This document shows positions 16,429 to 24,581 of a stretch of DNA of 48,627 bases, one piece after another. Location of the stretch: IMG/VR virus record IMGVR_UViG_3300008266_000964, positions 1 to 48,627 of that record; one strand, 5' to 3'. Every line of letters begins with the position of its first letter. The first letter of the stretch is position 1. The stretch is from a virus. The position numbers and the translations under genes are program-made. A model generated the notes under the pieces. It saw only the letters and a list, made by a program, of their open reading frames with translations. It made no database searches and was not told the DNA's origin.

Positions 16429-16512
16429 ATGTCACTGATCGACATCCGCAACCTCTCCTTAGGATCATGCGATCTAAAGGCCAATCAAACAAACACAGGA
16501 GTTATACCATGA
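16429..16512 (+). CDS. Short peptide gene (27 aa) with strong RBS
   Basis: A 27-residue frame (MSLIDIRNLSLGSC...) preceded by AAAGGAGACACATC, one of the best RBS sequences of the window, and ending in an ATGA overlap with the next start at 16509. It could be a leader peptide that couples translation of the downstream gene or a real micro-protein. The coding potential cannot be judged at this length; RBS and overlap are the only support. Confidence 0.4.
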   Translation: MSLIDIRNLSLGSCDLKANQTNTGVIP

Positions 16513-16856
16513 CCACCCCATACGCAGACCTTACTACAGAACAGAAAGAAATCGTATCTATATACGATAAGACTGCCCGCGAGTTTTATGAAGCGACGAT
16601 GGAGGTACACCGAATCGCTCAGCGCCTAAGTGCTATCCATTCGCAAAACTCGACTTTGTTTCTGACCACCATGAACGCCTCCGAAGTTTTGCCCGTACCA
16701 ACTGGCGGAACTGGGTCAGTCACGCGAACAGGCAGCACAACAAACGGCTTGAATAATGCGCGAATTGAAGCGGAGGCACGCATATCTGCAAACGTTTCCG
16801 CGAAAACACTATTCCGAACCTATCTTGGATCTGATAAGTGCGCGGAACTCGGATAG
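16509..16856 (+). CDS. Phage protein of unknown function (115 aa)
   Basis: 115 residues, with helical N-terminal half (TTEQKEIVSIYDKTAREFYE, then VHRIAQRLSAIHSQ) and a Gly/Thr/Ser-rich middle (VPTGGTGSVTRTGSTT) linking to a second helix. Such helix-linker-helix proteins occur among virion accessory proteins. The start at 16509 follows CAGGAGTTATACC; an earlier in-frame ATG at 16467 lacks an RBS. No homologue recognised. Confidence 0.6.
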   Translation: MTTPYADLTTEQKEIVSIYDKTAREFYEATMEVHRIAQRLSAIHSQNSTLFLTTMNASEVLPVPTGGTGSVTRTGSTTNGLNNARIEAEARISANVSAKTLFRTYLGSDKCAELG

Positions 16857-16912
16857 CCTAAGCGCCCAGACAAAAATAAACTGTATTTGTACCCACATAG
16901 AAAGGGTAGCCC

Positions 16913-17395
16913 ATGGCCGCTGGTGATATCAAAGACGCTTTCGCAGCGTCGGCAGCATTCACGATCACGCTCGCCTCGCTTGCCAATGCCACTGCGCAGC
17001 AGTCCAGCATGATCGACAACTCGTCGAACTTGTATTCAAGTGCAAACATCTTTGTCAAGATCACGAGCGGATCAAGCGCCCCGACTGCCGGATCGGTGTA
17101 CTCAGTTTATCTTCTGCGCCGCGACGATCACGCATCACCAAATATATCAGAAGACAGCGCGGGCGGATCAGATGCGGCGATCACTATCGAAAACGCGACT
17201 CCGCTTGGCGTTATTATCGTAACGGCCTCGGCCAACAAAGCATTTATCGGAGTGTTCAGCACTACAGCACTGGGACCACTTGGCAAGAGTTGGGGTATCG
17301 CAATCAAAAACAACTCTGGCCAAACGATACACGCGACGGAAGGAAACCATCTTGCAAGATGGGTTGGCGTATATAATACCGTCGCTCAATCGTAG
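16913..17395 (+). CDS. Probable virion structural protein (160 aa)
   Basis: 160 residues, beta-rich, Ala/Ser/Thr-heavy (FTITLASLANATAQQSSMID, VGVYNTVAQS). The start at 16913 has AAAGGGTAGCCC. The composition and position in the appendage block suggest a structural protein of head or tail, and I recall similar phage proteins that carry ANIFVKITSGSSAPTAGSVY-like segments next to LamG-type genes. Function is otherwise unknown. Confidence 0.6.
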   Translation: MAAGDIKDAFAASAAFTITLASLANATAQQSSMIDNSSNLYSSANIFVKITSGSSAPTAGSVYSVYLLRRDDHASPNISEDSAGGSDAAITIENATPLGVIIVTASANKAFIGVFSTTALGPLGKSWGIAIKNNSGQTIHATEGNHLARWVGVYNTVAQS

Positions 17396-17404
17396 GTACG
17401 CAGC

Positions 17405-19570
17405 ATGCCTTGTTGTTCGCCAATCATCAGGCTCCCAAAAAATGCACAGACGCTTATTCTGTGCCCGTGTGCCCCATGCGATACAACAGATGGATTCGTT
17501 GACATAATAAACGGAAACGTTGGGCAGTTGCTTAATTGGCCTAGTGATGGTTTTATAGATAAATCATGGAACTTTAACACTACCGGGCAGGTGTGTACCC
17601 TTCCAGACGGATGCGTAGACGCACTTTCTAGTTCATCGACTTACACTATTGCCGCACTGGTCAATATAAACTCCGTAGCAACATCGCCTCAGTTCTTTTT
17701 TAACCAGGGCCGTGGTGTCACCGGAGCAACCCCCGCGTTTGGGCTTGGCGCTCAAAATACGAACGGTGGTCGTTTTACTTTGTTCGGGCGGCATAATTCC
17801 ATCGATTTCACGCTAAATGGCGGAAAAATACAGTTTGGAAAATGGCAATTAGTTGTAGGTACATTAAACAACGGCGCTATGTCACTGTATGTGGACGGCG
17901 TTTTAACTGCGCAGGCGTATGGAAAAGGGCCGGCGATTTCGTTCACCAGCGTCGCCCAATTGCCATCAATTGGGGCACGAGATCAGGCAGGCAGTGCTCG
18001 CTGTGGTGGACGTATTGCCTGGGTGGCGGTCTGTAAAGATGCTCTAACGTATTCACAAATTCAAGCGCTGAGCAGACCTGGAAAACGTATTCTTGGGAAT
18101 AAGTTTCCGAGCGGCGGAGGAACAACCTACAACGACACCGTTGCGGAATCGACCGCTTCCGCCGACGCAACCGCAACCGTTCTGACCGCACTATCCGCCT
18201 TCACCGAAAGCGCAACCGCAGCCGATGTCATCGACGCCGCCCTAAGTCTCCAAGCCGCGCTGGCGGAATCTGCGGCCTCTAGCGACGATCTTTCATCGAC
18301 TGCCACGTTGGCGGTAGTCCTGTCAGAAATCTTATCCGCGCTTGACGCTGCTACAACAGGGTCGGTATTTTCGGATACCATCGCGGAATCCGCTGCCGCC
18401 GAAGCAACCAAGTCCGCGCTGATGGCGATGGTCGCGGCGATCACAGAATCCTCGTCTGCGGCAGACTCCCATGCGGTAGCCCTAACGGCGGTCAACGCAC
18501 TCCTTGAAGCCTCGGCGGCAAGCGAGAGTCTCTCCGCGACCCAAACGCTGGCCGCTGCTTTGGCAGAATCCTTGGCCGCGATATTTGCGGTGACAACCGG
18601 CTCCATATACTCCGATACTCTCGACGAATCCGCAGCAGCCGATGCGACCAAATCTGCGTTGATGGGCATGGCCTCTGCGCTGTCTGAAGCGTCCACCGCA
18701 GCAGATGCCCACGCCACGACGCTCGCGTCAGTCAATGCCATCCTGGAATCATTGGCGGCGGGCGACGACCAGACCTCTGCGCAAACGATGGCCGCGACGT
18801 TGGCAGAATCGCTTGCGTCCCTGTTCGCTGTGACGGAAGGCAACGTTTTCGGCGAATCGCTCACGGAATCCGCTGGGCTCGCAGAGGCCCTCGCGGCTAG
18901 CATTTTGAGCAATGTTTCCTTTACGGAAAGTGCGACCACTGCGGATTCTCAATCCGTCACAGCGATCCTGGCGGATGTTATCAACGAGGCGATTTTGGCC
19001 GGTTCGTCACAGGCGGCCCAGGCAGTCTTCGCGGACGCTCTGACAGAAACGCTCTTGGCCTTGGCGGTCGAATCTGCTGCGGTTGTCGGCGAGATCATCA
19101 GTCCGGCGTCCGTGCTGACCAACCGGGTCAAGGCGGTTTTGACCGCATCACAAAAGGTCCACGATCTGCTTGGCTTGACACTCGGCGCCCTGGGCAACTC
19201 CGCACGCCCGCGAATCTTCACCGGCCAAGCACGGACATTCTTGTGCGGGCGCAACCGTGGGCGCCTCCCGTTCTTTGAGATCCATGTCTCTGGGCAGGCA
19301 TTTGACCACGAGTCCTACGGTGCTGGAGCGATCACCCAGACCGCCCAGTTGACCATCCACCTCGGCGGCAAAGATCCAGGTGCGGCAGGACTACTGGCCG
19401 AGCGGGTGCTGTTGGCTTCGATGGCAGCCATTCGCAACGGCTCCGACAACCTGCTGGCCTTGGGAGACGAAACACTTGGCGACCTAGAACAAGGCCCATG
19501 GGGCCATCGCCGCACGATCACCTTTGCCGTGACGCAGACCTACGACCGCACAACTTACGAGGTTCCATAA
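17405..19570 (+). CDS. Adhesin-like protein: LamG domain, ES/AD repeats, tail-terminator-like end
   Basis: 721 residues in three parts. Residues about 25-230 form a concanavalin/LamG-like beta sandwich (WQLVVGTLNNGAMSLYVDGV is its core). Residues about 240-575 are low-complexity repeats of the type TESATAADS, roughly 14-20 residues long, rich in Ala, Ser, Glu and Asp, likely a long fibrous stalk. Residues about 590-721 form a separate domain (LPFFEIHVSGQAFDH, TAQLTIHLGG, a helix, and RRTITFAVTQTYDRTTYE) with the strand-helix plan of tail-terminator proteins. No stand-alone terminator gene is seen, so this end may serve that role. Confidence 0.7.
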   Translation: MPCCSPIIRLPKNAQTLILCPCAPCDTTDGFVDIINGNVGQLLNWPSDGFIDKSWNFNTTGQVCTLPDGCVDALSSSSTYTIAALVNINSVATSPQFFFNQGRGVTGATPAFGLGAQNTNGGRFTLFGRHNSIDFTLNGGKIQFGKWQLVVGTLNNGAMSLYVDGVLTAQAYGKGPAISFTSVAQLPSIGARDQAGSARCGGRIAWVAVCKDALTYSQIQALSRPGKRILGNKFPSGGGTTYNDTVAESTASADATATVLTALSAFTESATAADVIDAALSLQAALAESAASSDDLSSTATLAVVLSEILSALDAATTGSVFSDTIAESAAAEATKSALMAMVAAITESSSAADSHAVALTAVNALLEASAASESLSATQTLAAALAESLAAIFAVTTGSIYSDTLDESAAADATKSALMGMASALSEASTAADAHATTLASVNAILESLAAGDDQTSAQTMAATLAESLASLFAVTEGNVFGESLTESAGLAEALAASILSNVSFTESATTADSQSVTAILADVINEAILAGSSQAAQAVFADALTETLLALAVESAAVVGEIISPASVLTNRVKAVLTASQKVHDLLGLTLGALGNSARPRIFTGQARTFLCGRNRGRLPFFEIHVSGQAFDHESYGAGAITQTAQLTIHLGGKDPGAAGLLAERVLLASMAAIRNGSDNLLALGDETLGDLEQGPWGHRRTITFAVTQTYDRTTYEVP

Positions 19571-19571
19571 C

Positions 19572-20306
19572 ATGGCAAAAATCTGGAATAACTTTGGTGC
19601 GCTCCCCGCCGCAGTCGTCGCGTTATACCCTGGGACTCCACCAGCGGACTACGACGAAAACGATCCCGAAGCGGTATTGGAGGACGCGCTCGCTCGTGCG
19701 TCCGACCGCATCGTCAACAACTTCCCCGAGCGGCTCTACAAAGCAATCGCCCAACCGGAAATGGTGTACGCGGTCACGAAAGCGACAAGCGGGCAACTCA
19801 CTTTCTCTGTTCCTTTTGGCGCGGCACTATCCGGTACGGTCCATGTGTGGACTGGCTACCCTGCGGAACTGACGTACCCGAAACCGGTCATGGAATACGA
19901 GATGCGGACGGGTCCGTCTGGCCGCATGGAACTTCCAGTTGAAGACTGGACCATCAATTACTCGACCGGACTTGTAACGCTTGGCACCGCTCTCGAATCA
20001 CAAATGCAAGCGTTGATTTCGTATGAAACCGATGTCGAAGCAGCAAACTTTGCGATTGAGTCTCTCGCACGGTTGGCAGCGAGAGGCGCCGCAGCGGAAG
20101 TAGGCGCACGCCTGTTTTCAGAAGGCCAGCAAGAGTGGCTATTGGTCACCAAATACGCGGAGGGTTTCGATGCGGACCTCAAGGCACTTCAAGAGGGTCG
20201 GCTCATTCCAGAGGAAGTCCGGCGACTCCGGTTCTGGTCGGAAGTCGCGCCAGCCGGTGGTGCGGGCGCCCAGGCCGGTAGCGTTCGGTTCGGACGGTCT
20301 CGGTGA
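19572..20306 (+). CDS. Head-tail connector (adaptor) protein
   Basis: 244 residues. N-terminal helical region (EAVLEDALARASDRIVNNFP), a beta-rich insertion (about 75-150) and a C-terminal helical bundle (AIESLARLAARGAAAEVGAR, then KYAEGFDADLKALQEG). Helical adaptors that seal the portal and start the neck look like this and lie just before the HK97-gp10-like gene, as here. ATG immediately follows the upstream stop. Coupled to the next gene through a GTGA overlap. Assignment based on order and fold impression, not on a clear sequence match. Confidence 0.6.
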   Translation: MAKIWNNFGALPAAVVALYPGTPPADYDENDPEAVLEDALARASDRIVNNFPERLYKAIAQPEMVYAVTKATSGQLTFSVPFGAALSGTVHVWTGYPAELTYPKPVMEYEMRTGPSGRMELPVEDWTINYSTGLVTLGTALESQMQALISYETDVEAANFAIESLARLAARGAAAEVGARLFSEGQQEWLLVTKYAEGFDADLKALQEGRLIPEEVRRLRFWSEVAPAGGAGAQAGSVRFGRSR

Positions 20307-20725
20307 AAATCGACAAGGCTTTTGCTGCGGAGGAGGCCAAGAGGTTGGCGAATGAGATCGCTGACATGTTGGCGAAAGTCGCGGGCGAGGTCTATGTCGA
20401 AGAAGTTGTCACGCGGCGATACACCGACCAAAAAGAAAACAAACGCTTTCCGAAGTTGGACCCAGGGTACGCCAAAGAGAAAAAGAAAGAGTATGGCGAT
20501 CTGCCGATTCTTGTCCGAGAGGGAAATCTGTTCCGTGCGGTAAAACAAGGAAAAAGCAAAGTCAACCAGGGGGTCGTCACCATTACGTTTTCCCTGCCGG
20601 TCTATGCCGCCGAGCATGACGAAGGCGCGGGCAACTTGCCGCGCCGGCCCCCCGTCGAACCCAATAAATCCGATGCAAAAGCCCTAGTCGATGGAATCGT
20701 TCGCCGCCTCAAGGGCCGTAAGTAG
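20303..20725 (+). CDS. Tail completion protein (Mu gpG/HK97 gp10-like)
   Basis: 140 residues with a GTG start in GTGA. The helix at the start, then TRRYTDQKENKRFPKLDPGY and LPILVREGNLFRAVK, followed by beta strands and the sequence VYAAEHDEGAGNLPRRPPVE, are the signature of the phage virion-morphogenesis family: Y-A-x-x-H-x-x-G followed by a proline-containing RRP motif. Members join head and tail or terminate tails. The position before the tail tube gene supports this. Confidence 0.8.
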   Translation: MKIDKAFAAEEAKRLANEIADMLAKVAGEVYVEEVVTRRYTDQKENKRFPKLDPGYAKEKKKEYGDLPILVREGNLFRAVKQGKSKVNQGVVTITFSLPVYAAEHDEGAGNLPRRPPVEPNKSDAKALVDGIVRRLKGRK

Positions 20726-20799
20726 CCTCGGTTGCGCAAACTGCAAATCTCGTATCCTGACCGTCTAACCCGCCACTCTCTAAAAACAGGAGCCCCGCC

Positions 20800-21222
20800 A
20801 TGGCTGCCAACGCATTCCGCGCTAAAAGCGTCACGTTCAAGTCAACTGCTCTCTTGGGCATGACCGACGTATCCATCAACCAATCTGGTTCCGTTAATGA
20901 CCTGCGCACAGACGCAAGCGTGGGCGTTACCGCCGTCTTCGTTGACGGCATCGCTGCCGACGTGACCGTTTCCACCACGGACCTTACGGGTGCGGGCGGG
21001 GTGAACTTCGTCATCGGCGCCACCGGCAGCCTCGTGATCGTCGCTGAAAAACGCGCCGAAGGTTCCGGTGCTGCGGTCAGCGGCAACGTCACTTATACTG
21101 CCGCCCAGGCGACCGTCAGCAGCAACTCGGCCTCTGGCGCCACGGACGGAATCGGCGGGGCGCAGATCGCTTTTCGCTGCTCGGTTCCCAGCGGTGACAC
21201 CGACGCCATCGCCATTTCCTGA
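20800..21222 (+). CDS. Major tail protein (tail tube)
   Basis: 140 residues, almost entirely beta-strand by composition (AVFVDGIAADVTVSTTDLTG, GNVTYTAAQATVSSNSASG), without Cys until the end (FRCSVPSGD). Tail tube subunits are small beta barrels that stack into hexameric rings, and the gene for them sits between the tail completion gene and the chaperone/tape-measure genes, as here. RBS AGGAG. Codon use is like that of the capsid gene, consistent with a high-copy protein. Confidence 0.8.
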   Translation: MAANAFRAKSVTFKSTALLGMTDVSINQSGSVNDLRTDASVGVTAVFVDGIAADVTVSTTDLTGAGGVNFVIGATGSLVIVAEKRAEGSGAAVSGNVTYTAAQATVSSNSASGATDGIGGAQIAFRCSVPSGDTDAIAIS

Positions 21223-21270
21223 ACCTGAGTTGGTCGCACATCACCCTGAACGAAAGGAGAACTCGTTCAC

Positions 21271-21879
21271 ATGGCTTTTTCATACTTTTTACCAGGTGCC
21301 GCAGTATCGCTAACGCAAGGCGTTTTTGACAACCCTTGTGCGGCCCCGCTGCGGACACTCGGCGACGTGACAGGATACGGCACCCTTGCCAATTCTGAGC
21401 GGGGCGTTGAAGTCACGTTGGCCGGCGCACCCCGCCCGGAGCAATCGCTTCCTTGGACTGCGATCCCTGGGCAGACGATGCTGTTCCGTTGCGACAGTGT
21501 GAAACCAACGTGGAAGGACGTTGCACGCGCAAGCATTCCGCCTGCCGTTGACGTTCGCCTGAAGTGCGGGCACACTGTCAGCGTTGCGCTGGCGTTAGAG
21601 TCCCCTCGCAAGATGCGATTCAGCGGCGGACCAAAAGCAGACGCATGGGCCTCGGAACTGCCGGAACTTGCGAATAAGATTTACTCGTTGAAAGACGGTG
21701 ACGGATTGTCAATCGAATTGATGGGCGCGTTCATGTTGGCCGCACTGCAACCGTGTTACCGAATCACCGCAGAGATTTTGGACGCAATGGATATTTTGAC
21801 GACTGACGACTTTTACACGATTTACTTCGCGAGCCTCGGCCAAGACCCAAAAGCCTCGACGCCAGGGCAACCTACTTAG
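21271..21879 (+). CDS. Tail assembly chaperone, short (G-like) product
   Basis: 202 residues. The first half is beta-containing and the second half helical (ASELPELANKIYSLKDGDGL, MLAALQPCYRITAEILDAMD). Immediately upstream of the tape measure, this is the usual position of the lambda G-like chaperone that coats the tape-measure protein during tail growth. The gene ends with TAG at 21877, but a canonical -1 slippery site 25 bases before that stop allows a longer product (see 21271-22001). RBS AAAGGAG. Confidence 0.8.
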   Translation: MAFSYFLPGAAVSLTQGVFDNPCAAPLRTLGDVTGYGTLANSERGVEVTLAGAPRPEQSLPWTAIPGQTMLFRCDSVKPTWKDVARASIPPAVDVRLKCGHTVSVALALESPRKMRFSGGPKADAWASELPELANKIYSLKDGDGLSIELMGAFMLAALQPCYRITAEILDAMDILTTDDFYTIYFASLGQDPKASTPGQPT

Positions 21880-22001
21880 CCCTGGCGGCTGGCGGATGCT
21901 TAGACGCTGAAATGACTCCATTCGAGGCCGATGTACTTGCGAGATTTTTGATTGCGAATGGTCGGGCTCCAGACTTGAGGACATACGCCAGGAAACGATA
22001 A
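21271..22001 (+). CDS. Tail assembly chaperone, frameshifted (GT-like) product
   Basis: Ribosomes that slip at 21846-21852 read on through the G stop and translate 49 more codons (SLDARATYLALAAGG..., then MTPFEADVLARFLIANGRAP and RTYARKR) to TAA at 21999-22001, one base before the tape-measure ATG at 22003. The extension is Ala/Leu/Arg-rich and protein-like, with no start codon or RBS of its own that would account for it better. This is the lambda G/GT arrangement: the T extension recruits the tape measure and tail tube subunits. Confidence 0.78.
21846..21852 (+). promoter_or_regulatory. -1 programmed frameshift site C CCA AAA
   Basis: In the zero frame the codons read GAC CCA AAA GCC; the heptamer C-CCA-AAA fits X XXY YYZ exactly, so tRNAs can slip back one base to CCC AAA. 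The -1 frame is closed upstream by TGA at 21804-21806 and open from 21807 to 22001, which leaves this as the only good slippery site in the window. Confidence 0.8.
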
Positions 22002-22002
22002 C

Positions 22003-24132
22003 ATGACGCAGAACGTCGATCTTCAGGTAAAGGTCAAGTTCGTAGTGGATCCCAAGGATCTACAGGCGGCGTTGTCGGGGGGCGGATCTGGCGGGGCTGG
22101 TGGATCCCATGGCGGTACTGGAGGAAGCGCCCCTGGCGGAGTCCCGCTTGGTGGTTCGGGCGCACCACGGAGTTCCCGCCGCAGAAACGGAGCGGAGGCA
22201 AGCCCTGAAGAGTTACATGCGAAGTATTTTAGAGAAGCCCGACAGGGGATGAACCTGTACGTTCCTGCTATGCAGGCGTACCAAAGGGAATATCAGAGGC
22301 AGTTGAACAACCTGCCGTTCAGTGCAACCGCGCTGAAAAAATCAATGTTCCAGATGAAATTGGTGACGGAACAGTTGAGTCGTGCGAACCCCGAAGTTCA
22401 GAAACTATTCGCGGAGTTCACTGCTGGGTTCGCAGAGACTACGCTGAAAGACGCGCAGGCTGGCGTCGCTAGAGGACTGGAGAGAGCGCAAGCGAAAGCC
22501 GCACGGGCGGCGAAGACAAGTACCGGTCCGCAGGGTGCAGCAATGGATCCCCTAGCGGCATTGCACGCAAAGCGCCTGCTGCAACTACAGCAGTCTGTTG
22601 GCCAAATGGTGCCGCTTTTGAAAGCCGAAGCGTTGGCAAACGAACGCATGGCGCAGGGTCTTTCTGTCAGTCGTGTTGACCTATCCTCCGCACAACGGCG
22701 CTCTGCGATTATCCGAAACAGGATCGCTAAACTAGGGCCAGAGTTTCAACAACAGTTTGATGAACAATTAAAACCTTTTGTCGAAGCTGCGGTTGCTGAC
22801 GCAAAAGATGCGGTATCAAAAGTGCTGTCAAAATCTGTGAAAGGGGCCGTTACATCCGCCGCGACTAAGCAGATAAAACCCAAAGTCGGCAAAGGCTACG
22901 GATCCGAAGGAATGTTCGCAGCCGGTACGTCACCGATCATGCAAGGGCTGGCGTGGCAATCATTGTTTGCGACCGGCGACATTCTCGGCCCAATGTCTTT
23001 CGCCCCGATGGCGTTGTACCAGAACTACTCCCTGAAGAGACAGCGGCGCAATCGTGGGTTCGACTTGGGCGCTGGGTCCGATCTGGCCAAAGCGGCTGGT
23101 GTTGGCGACACGGGGCAGATCGCGACCGCTGGACACGCACTCGCGGCCCTGCGGAACAACGCGGCCTTGACGCCGGAGGAACGTGAGAAGCGGATGGCCC
23201 AGGTGGACATCATGTCCGCTGGGCGCGTTCGTGGGCGTTTGGGGCGTAACATTGAGATGTTTGAGTCGGGGCAATTGGGCGGAAAAGGAATGCGGGCGTT
23301 CGGCGCCAAGGTTGGTGAACTGGGCGGCGTTAGCAGCGTGGCGCTTGGCGCCGCTGCGGGGCTGGGCGCAATCGCCATTGCAGGGTACAACGTCGAAAAG
23401 TTTCTCGCCGGCTTCGCGGTTCAACTGCAAGAGGCAACCGAATCCGCCAGAGCCGCATCCCGTTCTGCCCGCCTCGGCCTGCAAGAGAAGGCCGCAGGGG
23501 ACATGCCGGCTGGGGCGAGAAAAGCCGCTCTTGAAAAATATGGAATGTTGTCCACGCCTGAACGCTTCCAGGGCTCGGCGCTGAAACTTTTGCAGCGCGG
23601 CATGTCGAAGGACCAGGTGTCAGGCTTGATTGCCAAGGCAGAGGCCGCAGAGGCGTCCGGCATCGGCGTATCCGCAGATGCGATCTTGGCCGCCGCAACT
23701 GAAGGCGGCAGGAACCTGAGTAAAACGTCCGCAGAGCAGCAATACTCTTTCGCCGGGCGGATGTTGGTCGCCAAAGGTGACATGTCACGGTTCATGCGTA
23801 AAGACTTCGCGGCGGCAGGAGGCCAGAATACAGACCGTCGCGGGGCAGAAGTGGCCGGAGGCCGATATGCAAGTGAGTTGAGACGTGGGGCTTTGCGTAA
23901 TTTGCAAGAAATCATCGCCCCCGGCAGCAAGGCGATTGCGGATGCAGTCGAAGCGTCCAAAGCGAAAATGCGAGTTTTAGCGGCGGAAATGGAGGCTACG
24001 AACGGCTTCGTCATGTTCATGCAAGACATGGGCATCTTGCTTGGTGGCGAAGGGTCCGCTGCGAGTAAAATGGTCCGCGAGTTTTCCACGCAGATCGGAC
24101 TGTTATCGATGCCGCTTGGAGACCGCCAATGA
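22003..24132 (+). CDS. Tape measure protein
   Basis: 709 residues, long and mostly helical, Ala/Lys/Gln-rich. A Gly/Ser-rich stretch (about 28-55) is followed by helices (AELSRA-type, with QMVPLLKAEALANERMAQGL) and a hydrophobic segment near 445-465 (VALGAAAGLGAIAIAGYNV) that could insert in the host membrane at DNA entry. At roughly 0.15 nm per residue this gives a tail of about 100 nm. It follows the frameshifting chaperone, as in most siphophages, and overlaps the next gene by ATGA. No muramidase or peptidase motif was seen. Confidence 0.85.
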   Translation: MTQNVDLQVKVKFVVDPKDLQAALSGGGSGGAGGSHGGTGGSAPGGVPLGGSGAPRSSRRRNGAEASPEELHAKYFREARQGMNLYVPAMQAYQREYQRQLNNLPFSATALKKSMFQMKLVTEQLSRANPEVQKLFAEFTAGFAETTLKDAQAGVARGLERAQAKAARAAKTSTGPQGAAMDPLAALHAKRLLQLQQSVGQMVPLLKAEALANERMAQGLSVSRVDLSSAQRRSAIIRNRIAKLGPEFQQQFDEQLKPFVEAAVADAKDAVSKVLSKSVKGAVTSAATKQIKPKVGKGYGSEGMFAAGTSPIMQGLAWQSLFATGDILGPMSFAPMALYQNYSLKRQRRNRGFDLGAGSDLAKAAGVGDTGQIATAGHALAALRNNAALTPEEREKRMAQVDIMSAGRVRGRLGRNIEMFESGQLGGKGMRAFGAKVGELGGVSSVALGAAAGLGAIAIAGYNVEKFLAGFAVQLQEATESARAASRSARLGLQEKAAGDMPAGARKAALEKYGMLSTPERFQGSALKLLQRGMSKDQVSGLIAKAEAAEASGIGVSADAILAAATEGGRNLSKTSAEQQYSFAGRMLVAKGDMSRFMRKDFAAAGGQNTDRRGAEVAGGRYASELRRGALRNLQEIIAPGSKAIADAVEASKAKMRVLAAEMEATNGFVMFMQDMGILLGGEGSAASKMVREFSTQIGLLSMPLGDRQ

Positions 24133-24581
24133 GTTCCCCCGTAATCCAAGCAGAAATGACAGGCGGCTTCCAGTTCTACACCTGGACTGGTCCGCTCAAC
24201 CGTCCGAAGCCGATCGCAGACGTTTTCCACCGTTTGGGCGCGACGAACAATCAGACGTATGGCGCAGGCGACATCTTTGCGCCCATCGGTGGCGGCAGCG
24301 GACAAAACCGTATGCCACGCTCTGGCGCTCAGATCGTGGACTACCGCGCCGAGACCAGCCGAGTCCAAGCGCACATGTTTTTCGAGCGGATCTACGACGC
24401 GGAACTTGCGGTCAAAGGGCTCTACAACACCATTGGAACCAATCAGCGCCTACGGATCAATGGCTACAATTCCGAGGTGGACGTTCTGGTCATCGACATC
24501 ATTGCAGATGCGCCCAGGGCCGGGTCAGGATGTTGCAGTGTTCTCCAGACGGTCACACTGGTCCTTGAGGCGCTGAACTGA
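24129..24581 (+). CDS. Distal tail/minor tail protein (150 aa)
   Basis: 150 residues, beta-rich with Tyr/Phe (MTGGFQFYTWTG, YRAETSRVQAHMFFERIYDA) and a C-terminal strand TVTLVLEALN. The location directly after the tape measure fits a distal tail protein that caps the tube and carries the hub. Overlap by ATGA with the tape-measure gene and by one base with the next gene. No specific family recognised. Confidence 0.6.
   Translation: MSSPVIQAEMTGGFQFYTWTGPLNRPKPIADVFHRLGATNNQTYGAGDIFAPIGGGSGQNRMPRSGAQIVDYRAETSRVQAHMFFERIYDAELAVKGLYNTIGTNQRLRINGYNSEVDVLVIDIIADAPRAGSGCCSVLQTVTLVLEALN

Noticed and set aside
16245-16508. Open -1 frame after the gene ending at 16314 that would encode a membrane-like segment (LILVLTGIVGIAG) and join in frame with the gene at 16509
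   Set aside because: No ATG/GTG/TTG start and no canonical slippery sequence near the stop; could be a remnant, but evidence is too thin to annotate.
18127-18939. Antisense frame of 270 codons within the repeat region of the adhesin-like gene
   Set aside because: It mirrors the low-complexity Ala/Glu/Ser codons of the sense gene; repeat sequences routinely lack stops in several frames.
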